A DNA stretch of 41,428 nucleotides from Salinicola peritrichatus (GTDB lineage Bacteria > Pseudomonadota > Gammaproteobacteria > Pseudomonadales > Halomonadaceae). The stretch spans positions 10,151 through 51,578 of the forward strand of contig NZ_PZJU01000030.1 in assembly GCF_003206715.1 (NCBI RefSeq). The letters run 5' to 3'. Of the stretch, positions 9,404 through 18,759 are shown one piece after another. The translations under genes were made by a program, and so were the position numbers. The notes beneath the pieces were generated by a model. It was not told the DNA's origin. It made no database searches and saw only the letters and a program-made list of their open reading frames with translations. Every line of letters starts with the position of its first letter. Position 1 is the first letter of the stretch.

Positions 9404-9413
9404 TCATGACAAT
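9404..9413. promoter_or_regulatory. Third copy of the decamer, over the MocR start codon
   Basis: TCATGACAAT overlaps the ATG at 9406. With the three bases before it, the 13-base stretch 9401-9413 is the exact reverse complement of 9301-9313. Binding here could block initiation or elongation of the regulator gene, consistent with negative autoregulation. Confidence 0.5.
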
Positions 9414-10812
9414 CGATCTGACTCCCTATCTCTCGTCCCACGGCCCCAAATACCTGTCGATCGCCCGCGCCCTGGCCGAAGCGATGCGGCACGGCGCGCT
9501 GCCCCCCGGCACTCGCCTACCCACCCATCGCGAGCTGGCCGAAACGCTCGGCGTCAGCGTGCAGACGGTCTCACGCGCTTACGACCAAGCCGAAAAAAGC
9601 GGCCTGGTGCAGGCGCGTGTCGGCAGCGGTACCTGGATTCGCGATGCCGACGGCGACTCGGAGAATGAGTACCTTCGCGCCCCGGCGGCCCTGACCGATG
9701 ACAGTCTGATCGATCTCTCGATTGCCCATCCGGTGTGCCCGCCATCGCACCATCTGCGCTTCCGCCAGGCGCTGGCGGAACTGGCCGATGTCGCGCATGC
9801 CGACGTGATCGGGGCGTGTCGCCCGATTGCCGGGCTGGTGCATCAGCGTGAACGCGCCAATGCCTGGCTGAACGAGCGCCTCAAGGTGCCGGGCGAGGTC
9901 GACGATCGCCTGCTCTGCAACGGTGCCGCCCACGGCCTGATGCTGGCGATCGCCACGGTGGTCCAGCACGGCGACATCGTGCTGACGGAGAGCCTGACCG
10001 ATCACGGCCTGATCTCGTTGTCGCGCACGCTGGGCTTTCAACTTCGCGGCGTGGCGATCGACGAGCAGGGCGTGATCCCCGAAGCGCTGGAGGCCGCCCT
10101 CGTGCGCTTTCAGCCCCGCGCGGTCTGCCTGACGCCGACCCAGCTCAACCCCACCGGCGCGACGATGGAGAACGCGCGCCGCGACGTCGTGGCCGAGATT
10201 CTTCAGCGCCACGACGTGTGGCTGATCGAGGACGACGTGCATGCCCTGCTCGAGCCACCGGGGCTGATCCCGCTGACGGCGCGATTGCCACAGCAGAGCT
10301 TTCATGTCACCAGCCTGACCAAGGCCACCGTGCCCGGGTTGCGCGCCGGCTATCTGAGCGTGCCCCGAGGGCAGATGCATCACACTCTGCCGCGCCTGCG
10401 TGCCACTAGCTGGATGGCGACACCGCTGATCTTCGAACTCGCCGACTACTGGCTCGCCAGCGGCATGATCGACACCCTGGCCCACGAGCAGCGCCAACTG
10501 CTGGCCGAGCGCCAGTCCATCGCCGCCAGGCGTCTGGCCGGCCATGCCATCGGCGCACGCCCGAGCAGCCTGCACCTGTGGCTGGCACTGCCGGAACCCT
10601 GGCGCGCGGAGGAACTCCAGCAGCAGGCGCGCCAGGAAGGGGTCGCGATCACCACCGCGCAGCCGTTTCTGGTCGAGCAGTCGGCTCCACCGCGGCGTAT
10701 TCGTGTCAGCCTGGGTGCGGAAAGCGATCTCGAGCGACTCGAAAGCGGCCTGGAGATTCTGGCCCAACTGCTGGGGGAATCGCCGCCGCCAATGCTGCAG
10801 ATCGTGTACTGA
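9406..10812 (+). CDS. MocR-type PLP-dependent regulator (EnuR-like)
   Basis: Chimeric regulator of 468 residues. Residues about 10-75 are a GntR-type winged helix (PPGTRLPTHRELAETLGVS...TVSRAYDQAEKSGLV). The rest is an aminotransferase-like fold type I domain with TPTQLNPTGATM, the IEDDVH aspartate and Lys306 in TSLTKATVPGLRAGY as the PLP lysine. MocR proteins use PLP-bound ligands as signals rather than catalysing transamination. EnuR, of this family, controls ectoine uptake and catabolism in marine bacteria and senses ectoine-derived amines. The divergent position next to doeA supports the same role here, but identity with EnuR is inferred from position. The start lies within a copy of the proposed operator. 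Confidence 0.8.
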   Translation: MTIDLTPYLSSHGPKYLSIARALAEAMRHGALPPGTRLPTHRELAETLGVSVQTVSRAYDQAEKSGLVQARVGSGTWIRDADGDSENEYLRAPAALTDDSLIDLSIAHPVCPPSHHLRFRQALAELADVAHADVIGACRPIAGLVHQRERANAWLNERLKVPGEVDDRLLCNGAAHGLMLAIATVVQHGDIVLTESLTDHGLISLSRTLGFQLRGVAIDEQGVIPEALEAALVRFQPRAVCLTPTQLNPTGATMENARRDVVAEILQRHDVWLIEDDVHALLEPPGLIPLTARLPQQSFHVTSLTKATVPGLRAGYLSVPRGQMHHTLPRLRATSWMATPLIFELADYWLASGMIDTLAHEQRQLLAERQSIAARRLAGHAIGARPSSLHLWLALPEPWRAEELQQQARQEGVAITTAQPFLVEQSAPPRRIRVSLGAESDLERLESGLEILAQLLGESPPPMLQIVY

Positions 10813-10938
10813 ACGCTGCAGGCTGCAAGCATCAGTATTGACGGTCAGAATATGCCGGGCGGTACGCGGCGATTTCTTTCGCCGCGCATAACCTGCGATG
10901 ATAACGAGCTCCAACAATACAACGACGACGGAACCACG

Positions 10939-11868
10939 ATGCGTGTCTTGATCTACCACAACGCTGCCGAACAATGGCGCAACATCCTCCAACGGCGTCT
11001 GCCGGATGCCGACCATGTCATCGCCGCCGATTCGGGCAATCCGCAGGCGGATTATCTGGTCGCCTGGAAGCCGCCCGCCTCGCTGTTCGATGAGCAGACC
11101 GCGCTGAAGGGCATCGTCAACCTGGGCGCCGGCGTCGATTCGTTGTTGAAGAATCCTTCACTGCCCCGCGATATTCCCATCGTCAAGCTGCGCGACGCCG
11201 GCATGGGCGAGCTGATCGGTGACTACGCGCGTTACGGCGTGCTGCACTTCCAGCGCGATTTCGACCGCTACCGGCGCCAGCAGAGTCGGCATGAGTGGCG
11301 GGAAATTGCGGTCGTCGACAAGCCCGACTGGGGTGTCGGCGTGCTCGGTCTCGGTGCCATCGGCACCCGTGTCGCGCAGATGCTCGCCACCGACGGTTAT
11401 CCGGTACACGGCTGGAGCCGCTCGCCCAAGACGATCGACGGCATCACCTGCCATCACGGCGACGACGGCCTGGATGCGCTGCTCGGTCAGGTGATGACCT
11501 TGGTGACGCTACTGCCGGACACCCCGGCCACGCGCCACATCATCAATCGCGAGACGCTCGCCAGACTGCCGGCGGGTGCCAGCCTGATCAATCCGGGACG
11601 CGGCACCCTGATCGACGAAGCCGCACTGCTCGAAGCGCTCGGCGACGAAGACAGCGAAGGCCACCTGCGCGGCGCGCTGCTGGACGCCTTCCCCGAAGAA
11701 CCGCTGGCGGCGGACAGCCCGCTGTGGCGCCACCCACGTATCCTCATCACCCCCCACATGGCCGGCCCCACCCCGATCGGCGCCGCCGCCGATCAGGTCG
11801 CCGAAGTGCTGGGCGCGATGGCAAAAGGCGAACCGGTCGAGACCATCGATCCCGAAGCGGGGTATTGA
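10939..11868 (+). CDS. ghrA: GhrA-like glyoxylate/hydroxypyruvate reductase
   Basis: D-2-hydroxyacid dehydrogenase of 309 residues, close to the usual 312 of GhrA. It would reduce glyoxylate and hydroxypyruvate with NADPH in the cytoplasm. The Rossmann motif is GVGVLGLGAIGTRVAQ, the substrate Arg lies in INPGRGTLID, the Glu in AFPEEPL, and the catalytic His in ITPHMAGPT. An in-frame upstream extension is open from 10852, but the ATG at 10939 gives the normal family N-terminus (MRVLIYHNA) and has a purine-rich site before it. It is co-directional with the MocR gene and is the last gene before the defence island, so 11868 marks the left border of the accessory DNA. Confidence 0.85.
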   Translation: MRVLIYHNAAEQWRNILQRRLPDADHVIAADSGNPQADYLVAWKPPASLFDEQTALKGIVNLGAGVDSLLKNPSLPRDIPIVKLRDAGMGELIGDYARYGVLHFQRDFDRYRRQQSRHEWREIAVVDKPDWGVGVLGLGAIGTRVAQMLATDGYPVHGWSRSPKTIDGITCHHGDDGLDALLGQVMTLVTLLPDTPATRHIINRETLARLPAGASLINPGRGTLIDEAALLEALGDEDSEGHLRGALLDAFPEEPLAADSPLWRHPRILITPHMAGPTPIGAAADQVAEVLGAMAKGEPVETIDPEAGY

Positions 11869-11958
11869 GAAATTCGAGGGCTGGGATGATAACCTCTGTA
11901 TCAAAATGTAAAGTCGGAATTGGAAAACTGGCTGGGTCATTCGTCTGCGGGGAATGCG

Positions 11959-14388
11959 GTGAACAAGAAGACGCTTACCGAACGCGATATCTGTACCAAG
12001 TTCATCACACCGGCCCTCGAGCAGGCCGGATGGGACATTCAGACCCAGGTACGCGAGGAAGTCTCGTTCACCAACGGTCGCATCATCGTGCGCGGGCGGA
12101 TGCACACTCGCGGTAAAAGACGCCGAGCCGACTATGTGCTCAGCTATCAAAAAAACCAACCCATCGCGGTTATCGAGGCCAAGGACAACAAGCACAGTCT
12201 TGGCGACGGCATGCAGCAGGGCCTGGCCTATGGCGATGCACTGGACGTTCCGTTCGTGTTCTCCAGCAATGGCGACGGCTTTCTGTTCCACGACCGAACC
12301 GGACTAAGCGATCAGACCGAAACCGCGCTGACACTCGACGAGTTTCCTTCTCCGGCGACCTTGTGGGAGCGCTACTGCCAGTACAAAGGCATCCCCAACG
12401 ACACCCGCGCGGTGGTCGAACAGCCCTATTACGACGACGGCAGCGGCCGCACGCCCCGCTACTACCAGACCGTCGCGATCAATCGTACGGTCGAAGCGGT
12501 TGCGCGAGGGCAGGACCGCATTCTACTGGTCATGGCGACAGGCACCGGCAAGACCTTCACGGCCTTTCAGATCATCTGGCGGCTGTGGAAATCGAAACGG
12601 AAGCAGCGAATTCTGTTCCTCGCCGATCGCAATATCCTGGTCGACCAGACTAAGAACAACGACTTCAAACCCTTCGGGCAGGCGATGACCAAGGTCACCA
12701 ACCGCACGGCCGACCCGTCTTACGAAATCTATCTGTCGCTCTATCAGGCCGTTACCGGCCACGAGGAAGAGCAAAACATCTACAAGCAGTTCTCGCCGGA
12801 ATTCTTCGATCTCGTCGTCATCGATGAGTGCCATCGCGGTAGCGCCGCCGAGGATTCTGCCTGGCGCCGGATACTAGACTACTTCAGCAGCGCCACGCAT
12901 ATCGGCCTGACCGCCACGCCCAAGGAGACCAGGGAGGTTTCCAACATCGATTATTTTGGCGAGCCGGTTTACACCTACTCGCTCAAGCAAGGCATCGAGG
13001 ATGGCTTTCTGGCGCCTTACAAGGTGGTCCGGGTCGATATCGACAGGGACCTTCAGGGGTGGCGCCCGAGCCAGGGGCAGGTCGACGTCCTGGGCCAGGA
13101 AATCGAGGACCGCATCTACAACCAGCGCGACTTCGACAAGCAGTTGGTACTCAATCGGCGCACCGAGCTGGTAGCGCGCAAGGCCACCGAGTTTCTGGAA
13201 AGTACCGACCCATACCAGAAGACCATTGTCTTCTGCGAGAATATCGACCACGCCGAGCGCATGCGTCAGACGCTGGTCAATCTCAATCCCCAGCGGGTCG
13301 CCGAAAACCGCAAATACGTGATGCGCGTCACCGGCGACGAGAACGAAGGCAAGGCCGAGCTGGACAACTTCATCGACCCGGAATCACGCTATCCGGTGAT
13401 CGCCACCACCAGCAAGTTGATGACCACTGGCGTCGATGCCCAGACCTGCAAGCTGATCGTGCTGGATCAACGCATCCAGTCGATGACCGAATTCAAGCAG
13501 ATCATCGGCCGCGGCACGCGCATCAACGAGGAGTACCACAAGCACTGGTTCACCATCATCGATTTCAAGAAGGCCACTGAGCTGTTCGCCGACCCGGACT
13601 TCGACGGCGACCCGGTTCAGGTCTACGAGCCGAGCGGCGATGACCCCATCGCGCCCGACGATGAAACGGACGACAACAGCGATCCGGCTGACAGCTTTGA
13701 TACGACAAGCGCCGAAGACGTGGCAGAACCCCACGGCGGTTATGAAGTCGAGGACGGCGCCACGTGGGAATCCGACGATACCGGCATGCCCGAACCGCCA
13801 CCGGAACCGCGACGCAAATATGTCGTGGACGACATCGAAGTCAGCATCGTTGCCGAGCGCATCCAGTTCCTAGGGCCGGACGGCAAACTGATCACCGAAA
13901 GCCTGCGCGACTACACCCGAAAGCAGCTCCAGGCCCAGTTTGCCTCGCTGGACGACTTCCTGCGCCAATGGAATAACGCCGACCGCAAGCAGGTCATTCT
14001 CGACGAGTTGGCGGAGCAAGGCATCTTCTGGGAAGCGCTCGAGGAAGAGCTGGGCAAGGATTGGGGCGACACGCCCGACCCCTTCGACGTGATCTGCCAC
14101 ATCGCCTTCGACCGCCCGCCACTGACGCGCCGCGAGCGGGCGGAGCAGGTCAGAAAGCGCGATATCTTCACGCGGTATGAGGGCCAGGCCCGGCGGGTGC
14201 TGGACTCTCTCGTCGACAAATATGCCGACGCCGGTATCGAGCCCATCGAAAACCTCAAGGTTCTGACGCTTTCCCCCTTCCGCGAGTACGGCGCGCCGAT
14301 GGAGTTGGTCAACGCCTTTGGCGGCAAGCCGGGCTACCAGCAAGCACTCAACGAACTGGAAGAGGCGCTCTATCGCCCCATTGCCTGA
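11959..14388 (+). CDS. hsdR: Type I restriction enzyme R subunit (HsdR)
   Basis: Motor and nuclease subunit of a type I restriction-modification complex, about 809 residues. The N-terminal nuclease domain shows the PD-(D/E)XK pattern: Asp in RRRADYVL and Glu-Ala-Lys in VIEAKDN. The SF2 translocase follows, with Walker A MATGTGKT (from residue 192), the DECH box (Asp289), GLTATPKE and the IGRGTRI motif VI. The C-terminal part after an acidic linker (about 540-620) should contact the methylase. The GTG at 11959 has GGGGA six bases upstream and is chosen over a TTG at 11920 with no ribosome site. Gene order here is R-M-S; hsdM follows after 131 bases that contain a terminator-like hairpin. Confidence 0.92.
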   Translation: MNKKTLTERDICTKFITPALEQAGWDIQTQVREEVSFTNGRIIVRGRMHTRGKRRRADYVLSYQKNQPIAVIEAKDNKHSLGDGMQQGLAYGDALDVPFVFSSNGDGFLFHDRTGLSDQTETALTLDEFPSPATLWERYCQYKGIPNDTRAVVEQPYYDDGSGRTPRYYQTVAINRTVEAVARGQDRILLVMATGTGKTFTAFQIIWRLWKSKRKQRILFLADRNILVDQTKNNDFKPFGQAMTKVTNRTADPSYEIYLSLYQAVTGHEEEQNIYKQFSPEFFDLVVIDECHRGSAAEDSAWRRILDYFSSATHIGLTATPKETREVSNIDYFGEPVYTYSLKQGIEDGFLAPYKVVRVDIDRDLQGWRPSQGQVDVLGQEIEDRIYNQRDFDKQLVLNRRTELVARKATEFLESTDPYQKTIVFCENIDHAERMRQTLVNLNPQRVAENRKYVMRVTGDENEGKAELDNFIDPESRYPVIATTSKLMTTGVDAQTCKLIVLDQRIQSMTEFKQIIGRGTRINEEYHKHWFTIIDFKKATELFADPDFDGDPVQVYEPSGDDPIAPDDETDDNSDPADSFDTTSAEDVAEPHGGYEVEDGATWESDDTGMPEPPPEPRRKYVVDDIEVSIVAERIQFLGPDGKLITESLRDYTRKQLQAQFASLDDFLRQWNNADRKQVILDELAEQGIFWEALEEELGKDWGDTPDPFDVICHIAFDRPPLTRRERAEQVRKRDIFTRYEGQARRVLDSLVDKYADAGIEPIENLKVLTLSPFREYGAPMELVNAFGGKPGYQQALNELEEALYRPIA

Positions 14389-14471
14389 CGAGGCTGCTAT
14401 CCTGCCGCCCTTTTCATGACTCGATCACGATCGCTTTTCAGTCACGACAGCTTTTTATTCACATAGTCATC

Positions 14472-14505
14472 CGACCCGTCGCGAATCGCGCTGGGTCGAT
14501 TTTTT
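14472..14505 (+). terminator. Terminator-like hairpin directly before hsdM
   Basis: Outer arms CGACCC (14472-14477) and GGGTCG (14493-14498), inner arms CGCG/CGCG with an AAT loop, then ATTTTTT. This is the shape of an intrinsic terminator. It ends only 15 bases before the hsdM ATG, so any hsdM transcript starting further upstream must read through it. It may act as an attenuator. Confidence 0.65.
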
Positions 14506-14519
14506 GGACAAAGAATTCT

Positions 14520-16013
14520 ATGGCAATTTCCACCACGATCAAATCCATCCAGGACATCATGCGCAAGGACGTGGGCGTCGACGGCGATGCCCAGCGCATC
14601 GGCCAGTTGGTCTGGATGCTGTTTCTGAAGATCTTCGACGACCGCGAGCGGGAATGGGAGATGTTCAACGACGCTTACCGCTCCCCTATCCCCGAGCGGT
14701 TGCGCTGGCGCCATTGGGCAGCAGATGCCGAAGGCCCGACCGGCGACGAGCTCAAATCGTTCATCGACAACGAACTCTTCCCCGGCCTGCAGCAGTTGCA
14801 ACCCACGGGCGACGATGCCCGTGCCGTGGTCATCCGCAACGTGTTCGAAGACGCCTACAACTACATGAAATCCGGCCAGTTGCTACGGCAGGTGATCAAC
14901 AAGCTGCAGGATGGCATCGACTTCAACACCCAGGCCGACCGTCACCAGCTCGGCGACATGTACGAGCAGGTTCTCAAGGACCTGCAGAGCGCAGGTAACG
15001 CCGGTGAGTTTTACACGCCCCGCGCCGTGACCGAATTCATGGTCAATCGCGCCGACCCGAAGCTCATCGAGACCGTGCTGGACCCGGCCTGCGGCACCGG
15101 CGGCTTCCTCACCTGCGCCATCGAGCATAAGCGCACCCACTACGTCTCCACGCCGGATGACGAGCAGACACTCCAGCGCAGCATCTTCGGCTGGGAGAAA
15201 AAGCCTCTGCCGCACCTGCTGGCAACGACCAACATGATCCTTCACGGAATTGAGGTGCCCAGCCAGATCCGCCACGACAATACTCTGAATCGCCCGTATC
15301 GCGACTGGGGCCGCAGCGAAAGGGTCGACGTGATCGTTGCCAACCCACCCTTCGGCGGCACCGAGGAAGACGGCATCGAGAACAACTTCCCCGCCGAGCT
15401 TCGCACGCGCGAAACGGCGGATCTGTTCATGGCGCTGTTCATTCGTCTGCTGAAGGATGGCGGCCGCGCCGCCGTGGTGCTGCCGGACGGCTTTCTGTTC
15501 GGCGAGGGCATGAAGACGCGGCTCAAGGAACGGCTGCTGAGCGAGTGCAACCTGCACACCATCGTTCGCCTGCCCAACGGCGTGTTCAACCCTTACACCG
15601 GCATCAAGACCAACCTGCTGTTCTTCACCAAGGGCCAACCGACCGAAAACGTCTGGTACTACGAACACCCCTACCCCGAAGGCTACAAGAGCTATAGCAA
15701 GACCAAACCGATGAAGTTTGCCGAGTTCGCCACCGAGGTCGCGTGGTGGGGAGACGAACGTGACGGCTTTGCCAGCCGCGTCGAGACCGAACAGGCGTGG
15801 AAGGTCGGCATCGACGAGATCAAGGCGCGCCAGTACAACCTGGACATCAAGAACCCGCACCAGGCCGAACGGGTCAACCATGACCCGGACGAACTGCTGG
15901 CACAGTACGCTCAGCAGCAGATCGAGATTCAAAAAATCCGCGACCAGCTCAAGGGAATTCTCGGCGAAGCGCTGAACCGGAACGGCTCGGAAAACCCGGA
16001 GAGCCAGGCATGA
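14520..16013 (+). CDS. hsdM: Type I DNA methyltransferase subunit (HsdM)
   Basis: N6-adenine methyltransferase subunit of the type I complex, 497 residues. The N-terminal helical domain (1-150, starting with TTIKSIQDIMRKDV) precedes the SAM-binding domain with motif I DPACGTGGFL (Asp188) and catalytic motif IV NPPF (Asn275). It methylates the host recognition site together with HsdS and forms the restriction complex with HsdR. The ribosome site is weak (GGACAAAG) and partly abuts the T-run of the upstream hairpin, hinting that expression is held low or conditional. The stop overlaps the hsdS start by four bases (ATGA), so M and S are translationally coupled. Confidence 0.93.
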   Translation: MAISTTIKSIQDIMRKDVGVDGDAQRIGQLVWMLFLKIFDDREREWEMFNDAYRSPIPERLRWRHWAADAEGPTGDELKSFIDNELFPGLQQLQPTGDDARAVVIRNVFEDAYNYMKSGQLLRQVINKLQDGIDFNTQADRHQLGDMYEQVLKDLQSAGNAGEFYTPRAVTEFMVNRADPKLIETVLDPACGTGGFLTCAIEHKRTHYVSTPDDEQTLQRSIFGWEKKPLPHLLATTNMILHGIEVPSQIRHDNTLNRPYRDWGRSERVDVIVANPPFGGTEEDGIENNFPAELRTRETADLFMALFIRLLKDGGRAAVVLPDGFLFGEGMKTRLKERLLSECNLHTIVRLPNGVFNPYTGIKTNLLFFTKGQPTENVWYYEHPYPEGYKSYSKTKPMKFAEFATEVAWWGDERDGFASRVETEQAWKVGIDEIKARQYNLDIKNPHQAERVNHDPDELLAQYAQQQIEIQKIRDQLKGILGEALNRNGSENPESQA

Positions 16014-17779
16014 GTGTTCAGGAATTAATCACCGACCATCTTGATCTCTGGACCGGCGCCGTCACCCACAAGCGCAGCGCTGGAAGAGGCTTATCGGGAA
16101 AGAGCGGAAAAGTGGAACTGACTGGTATCAAGAAACTGCGCGAACTGATTCTGGAGCTGGCCGTGCGCGGCAAGCTGGTCGAGCAGGACCCGACCGATGA
16201 ACCCGCCAGCGTGTTACTGGAGAAGATCGCCGAGGAGAAGGCCCGGCTGGTCAAGGAAGGGAAGATCAAGAAATCAAAGAAGCTGCCAGGAATTGATGAG
16301 GAGGAGGTCATAACGGAGCTTCCAACAATATGGTCATGGGCTCGCCTTGGCGAAATCACAAACTATGGTGTAACTGACAAGGCTGAACCTGGCGAAGTTG
16401 AAGACACCTCATGGGTGCTTGAGCTAGAAGATATCGAAAAGGAAAGCTCACGACTTATCCAGCGAGTCACATACAAGGAACGACCTTTTAAAAGCTCAAA
16501 GAATAGGTTCCAACAGGATGACGTGCTATATGGAAAGCTGCGTCCATATCTCGACAAAGTTCTTGTTGCCGATAGGCCTGGCGTTTGCACAACTGAAATC
16601 ATACCAGTACGAGGCTTCTCAGGAATAACCTCTTCATATCTAAGGCTCTCATTGAAGTCACCTGCTTTCAAGATCTATGCGAATGATTCAACTCACGGCA
16701 TGAATCTACCCAGATTGGGTACTGACAAAGCGAGACTTGCCCTGATTCCTGTGCCCCCAACGGAGGAACAGAACCGCATCGTCGAAAAAGTCGACGAACT
16801 GTTGACCCTCTGCGACCGGCTGGAACAACAGATTGGCGATCAGTTGGAAGCTCACGAAGTGCTGGTCGATACCCTTCTCGATGCCCTCACCCGATCCGTC
16901 GACGCCGCGGAAGTGGCCGAGAATTGGGCCCGCCTTGCCGAGAATTTCGATACTCTTTTCACCACTGAAGCCAGCATCGACAAGCTCAAGCAGGCCATTC
17001 TGCAACTCGCGGTCATGGGGAAGTTGGTGGAGCAGGACCCGACCGACGAGCCGGCTAGCGCGTTGCTGGAAAAGATCGCTGATGAGAAGGCTCGTCTGGT
17101 CAAGGAAGGGAAGATTAAGAAGTCGAAGAAACCATGGGAAGTGGCAAAAGATAGGCTTACCCAACTTCCAGAAACTTGGAGGTGGGTAGCGCTTGGCGAG
17201 CTAGTGAGCATCATGGATGCCGGCTGGAGTCCTGCTTGCCCTCCAGAGCCTGCAGGAGAGAGTGAATGGGGAGTTCTGAAAACAACATCCGTTCAAGTAA
17301 TGAGCTACTTCCAACAAGAGAACAAGCGACTACCAGAAGGTAAGAAACCCAAGCGCCAATATGAGGTTAACAGCGGTGACATACTGATCACTCGCGCTGG
17401 CCCTAAGAACCGAGTCGGGATTTCATGTTGGGTAGACAAAACACGTCCAAGGCTGATGATCTCAGATAAAATTATCAGGTTTCATCTCATTGATGCTGCG
17501 ATGTCCGAGCCTTTCATTTGCCTCTGCCTCAATGCCGGCCTGACCAGTCAATGCCTAGAAAATGCCAAGTCAGGCATGGCTGAAAGCCAGATGAATATCT
17601 CACAAGACAAGCTAAAAGCAGCCCCAATCCCTTTATGTCCAGCAAATGAACAACACCGCATCGTCGCCAAAGTCGACGAGCTGATGGCCCTCTGCGACCG
17701 GCTCAAGGCTCGCCTGGCCGAGGCTGGCAAAACCTGCACTCGGCTGGCCGAGGCGGTGGTGGAAAAGGGGATTCATTGA
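16010..17779 (+). CDS. hsdS: Type I specificity subunit (HsdS)
   Basis: DNA-recognition subunit of 589 residues with two target recognition domains. Each TRD is preceded by a nearly identical conserved block: residues 40-91 and 323-374, both containing GKLVEQDPTDEPAS and EKARLVKEGKIKKSKK. Each TRD is followed by a helical spacer with KVDELxxLCDRL. The variable parts (about residues 92-260 and 375-540) are visibly richer in A+T than the conserved blocks and than hsdM, the usual mark of TRDs acquired by recombination. It is longer than the common 400-460 residues because of the N-terminal conserved extension. The stop overlaps the Abi gene start by one base, so all four genes may be one operon. 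The recognition site cannot be predicted. Confidence 0.92.
   Translation: MSVQELITDHLDLWTGAVTHKRSAGRGLSGKSGKVELTGIKKLRELILELAVRGKLVEQDPTDEPASVLLEKIAEEKARLVKEGKIKKSKKLPGIDEEEVITELPTIWSWARLGEITNYGVTDKAEPGEVEDTSWVLELEDIEKESSRLIQRVTYKERPFKSSKNRFQQDDVLYGKLRPYLDKVLVADRPGVCTTEIIPVRGFSGITSSYLRLSLKSPAFKIYANDSTHGMNLPRLGTDKARLALIPVPPTEEQNRIVEKVDELLTLCDRLEQQIGDQLEAHEVLVDTLLDALTRSVDAAEVAENWARLAENFDTLFTTEASIDKLKQAILQLAVMGKLVEQDPTDEPASALLEKIADEKARLVKEGKIKKSKKPWEVAKDRLTQLPETWRWVALGELVSIMDAGWSPACPPEPAGESEWGVLKTTSVQVMSYFQQENKRLPEGKKPKRQYEVNSGDILITRAGPKNRVGISCWVDKTRPRLMISDKIIRFHLIDAAMSEPFICLCLNAGLTSQCLENAKSGMAESQMNISQDKLKAAPIPLCPANEQHRIVAKVDELMALCDRLKARLAEAGKTCTRLAEAVVEKGIH
16127..16282 (+). repeat. Conserved block 1 of hsdS (internal direct repeat)
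   Basis: 156 bases encoding residues 40-91, matching the block at 16976-17131 in 45 or so of 52 codons at protein level and including the shared stretch CTGGTCAAGGAAGGGAAGAT. Such repeats allow recombination between the two halves of hsdS. Confidence 0.75.
16976..17131 (+). repeat. Conserved block 2 of hsdS (internal direct repeat)
   Basis: Second copy of the block at 16127-16282, in the same frame and orientation, encoding residues 323-374. It precedes the second target recognition domain. Confidence 0.75.
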
Positions 17780-18759
17780 TGGCGTATGATCGTCCGTGGC
17801 AGTCCTTCGAGCAGCAACTGGATCGCCTGAAGGCGCGCGGCATGACGGTTACTGACGATGCAGCTGCGCTCAGCTATCTGGAACGTATCGGCTACTACCG
17901 TCTTAGCGCCTACTGGTACCCCTTTCGCCGATTTGAGATCACACAAGATCCAGACACCGGGCGCCTGTCCAGCCAGGCCATGGACGAATTTCATCCCGAT
18001 ACCCAATTTGTGGATGCCGTCTCACTCTACCTGTTCGACAAGAAGCTGCGTCTGCTGTTGATCGATGCGCTGGAACGTATCGAGATTTCGCTGCGGGTGG
18101 ATATAGCCTATCTGCTAGGGAAGCGCAGCGCCTTCGCGCATATTGAAAACACCAAGGCTGATTTCCACCCCGGCTTCTCGAGCCGCTCTTTTCGTAACGG
18201 CGACCCAAGAACCCGTTTCGATGTCTGGCTGGAGAAATATCGTGGTTTGGTCGCGCGGTCCAAGGAGGACTTCGTTCGGCATTATCACAATCGACATGGC
18301 GATGAGCTGCCGATCTGGGTTGCCGTCGAAGTATTCGACTTTGGCGCCATTTCGCAGTTGATCAGCATGATGCACGTAGCGGATCAGACCACCATCGCTA
18401 CGCGATATGGCGTATCGGACTGGCGGGTCTTCGGTAGTTGGCTCTTTGGCCTGAGTTACCTGCGCAATCTGGTAGCTCACCACAGCAGACTCTGGAATCG
18501 CAACATCACAACCAAGCCGAAACTGCCTAAGCGTGGAGAAATCGATTGGTGTGATGCGTTTTTGACCGGCGATGACATGCGTGCCAAACCGTTCGTTCTG
18601 ATCGCGATCACTCGTATGCTGATCAAGGCGATCTGCCCGAATACGCAGTGGCACCAACGTTTGCAGGAACATCTCGACGCCTTCCCCGCTCAGCATTCAG
18701 CCAGACAACTGAAAGTGAAAAGCATGGGGATCCCGGAAAATTGGCGGGAATGGTGGTAG
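17779..18759 (+). CDS. Abi_2 family abortive-infection protein (AbiD/AbiF-like, HEPN)
   Basis: Predicted phage-defence protein of 326 residues of the Abi_2 family. The family signature YLERIGYYRLSAYWYPFR is near residue 40, and a HEPN-type RNase motif is visible as R229-N-x3-H234 in YLRNLVAHHSRLW. HEPN domains with R-x4-6-H are typically metal-independent RNases, and Abi_2/AbiF proteins are regarded as relatives of the HEPN part of Cas13. The ATG at 17779 shares one base with the hsdS stop, so it belongs to the restriction operon. Co-transcription would pair DNA restriction with an RNA-level, growth-arresting back-up. Whether it needs a partner RNA is not shown, but the next 148 bases are rich in hairpins. 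Confidence 0.85.
   Translation: MAYDRPWQSFEQQLDRLKARGMTVTDDAAALSYLERIGYYRLSAYWYPFRRFEITQDPDTGRLSSQAMDEFHPDTQFVDAVSLYLFDKKLRLLLIDALERIEISLRVDIAYLLGKRSAFAHIENTKADFHPGFSSRSFRNGDPRTRFDVWLEKYRGLVARSKEDFVRHYHNRHGDELPIWVAVEVFDFGAISQLISMMHVADQTTIATRYGVSDWRVFGSWLFGLSYLRNLVAHHSRLWNRNITTKPKLPKRGEIDWCDAFLTGDDMRAKPFVLIAITRMLIKAICPNTQWHQRLQEHLDAFPAQHSARQLKVKSMGIPENWREWW

Noticed and set aside
17779-18759. Abi protein as a Cas13 effector
   Set aside because: It has one HEPN motif and 326 residues, lacks Cas13 size and second HEPN, and there is no CRISPR array in the window.
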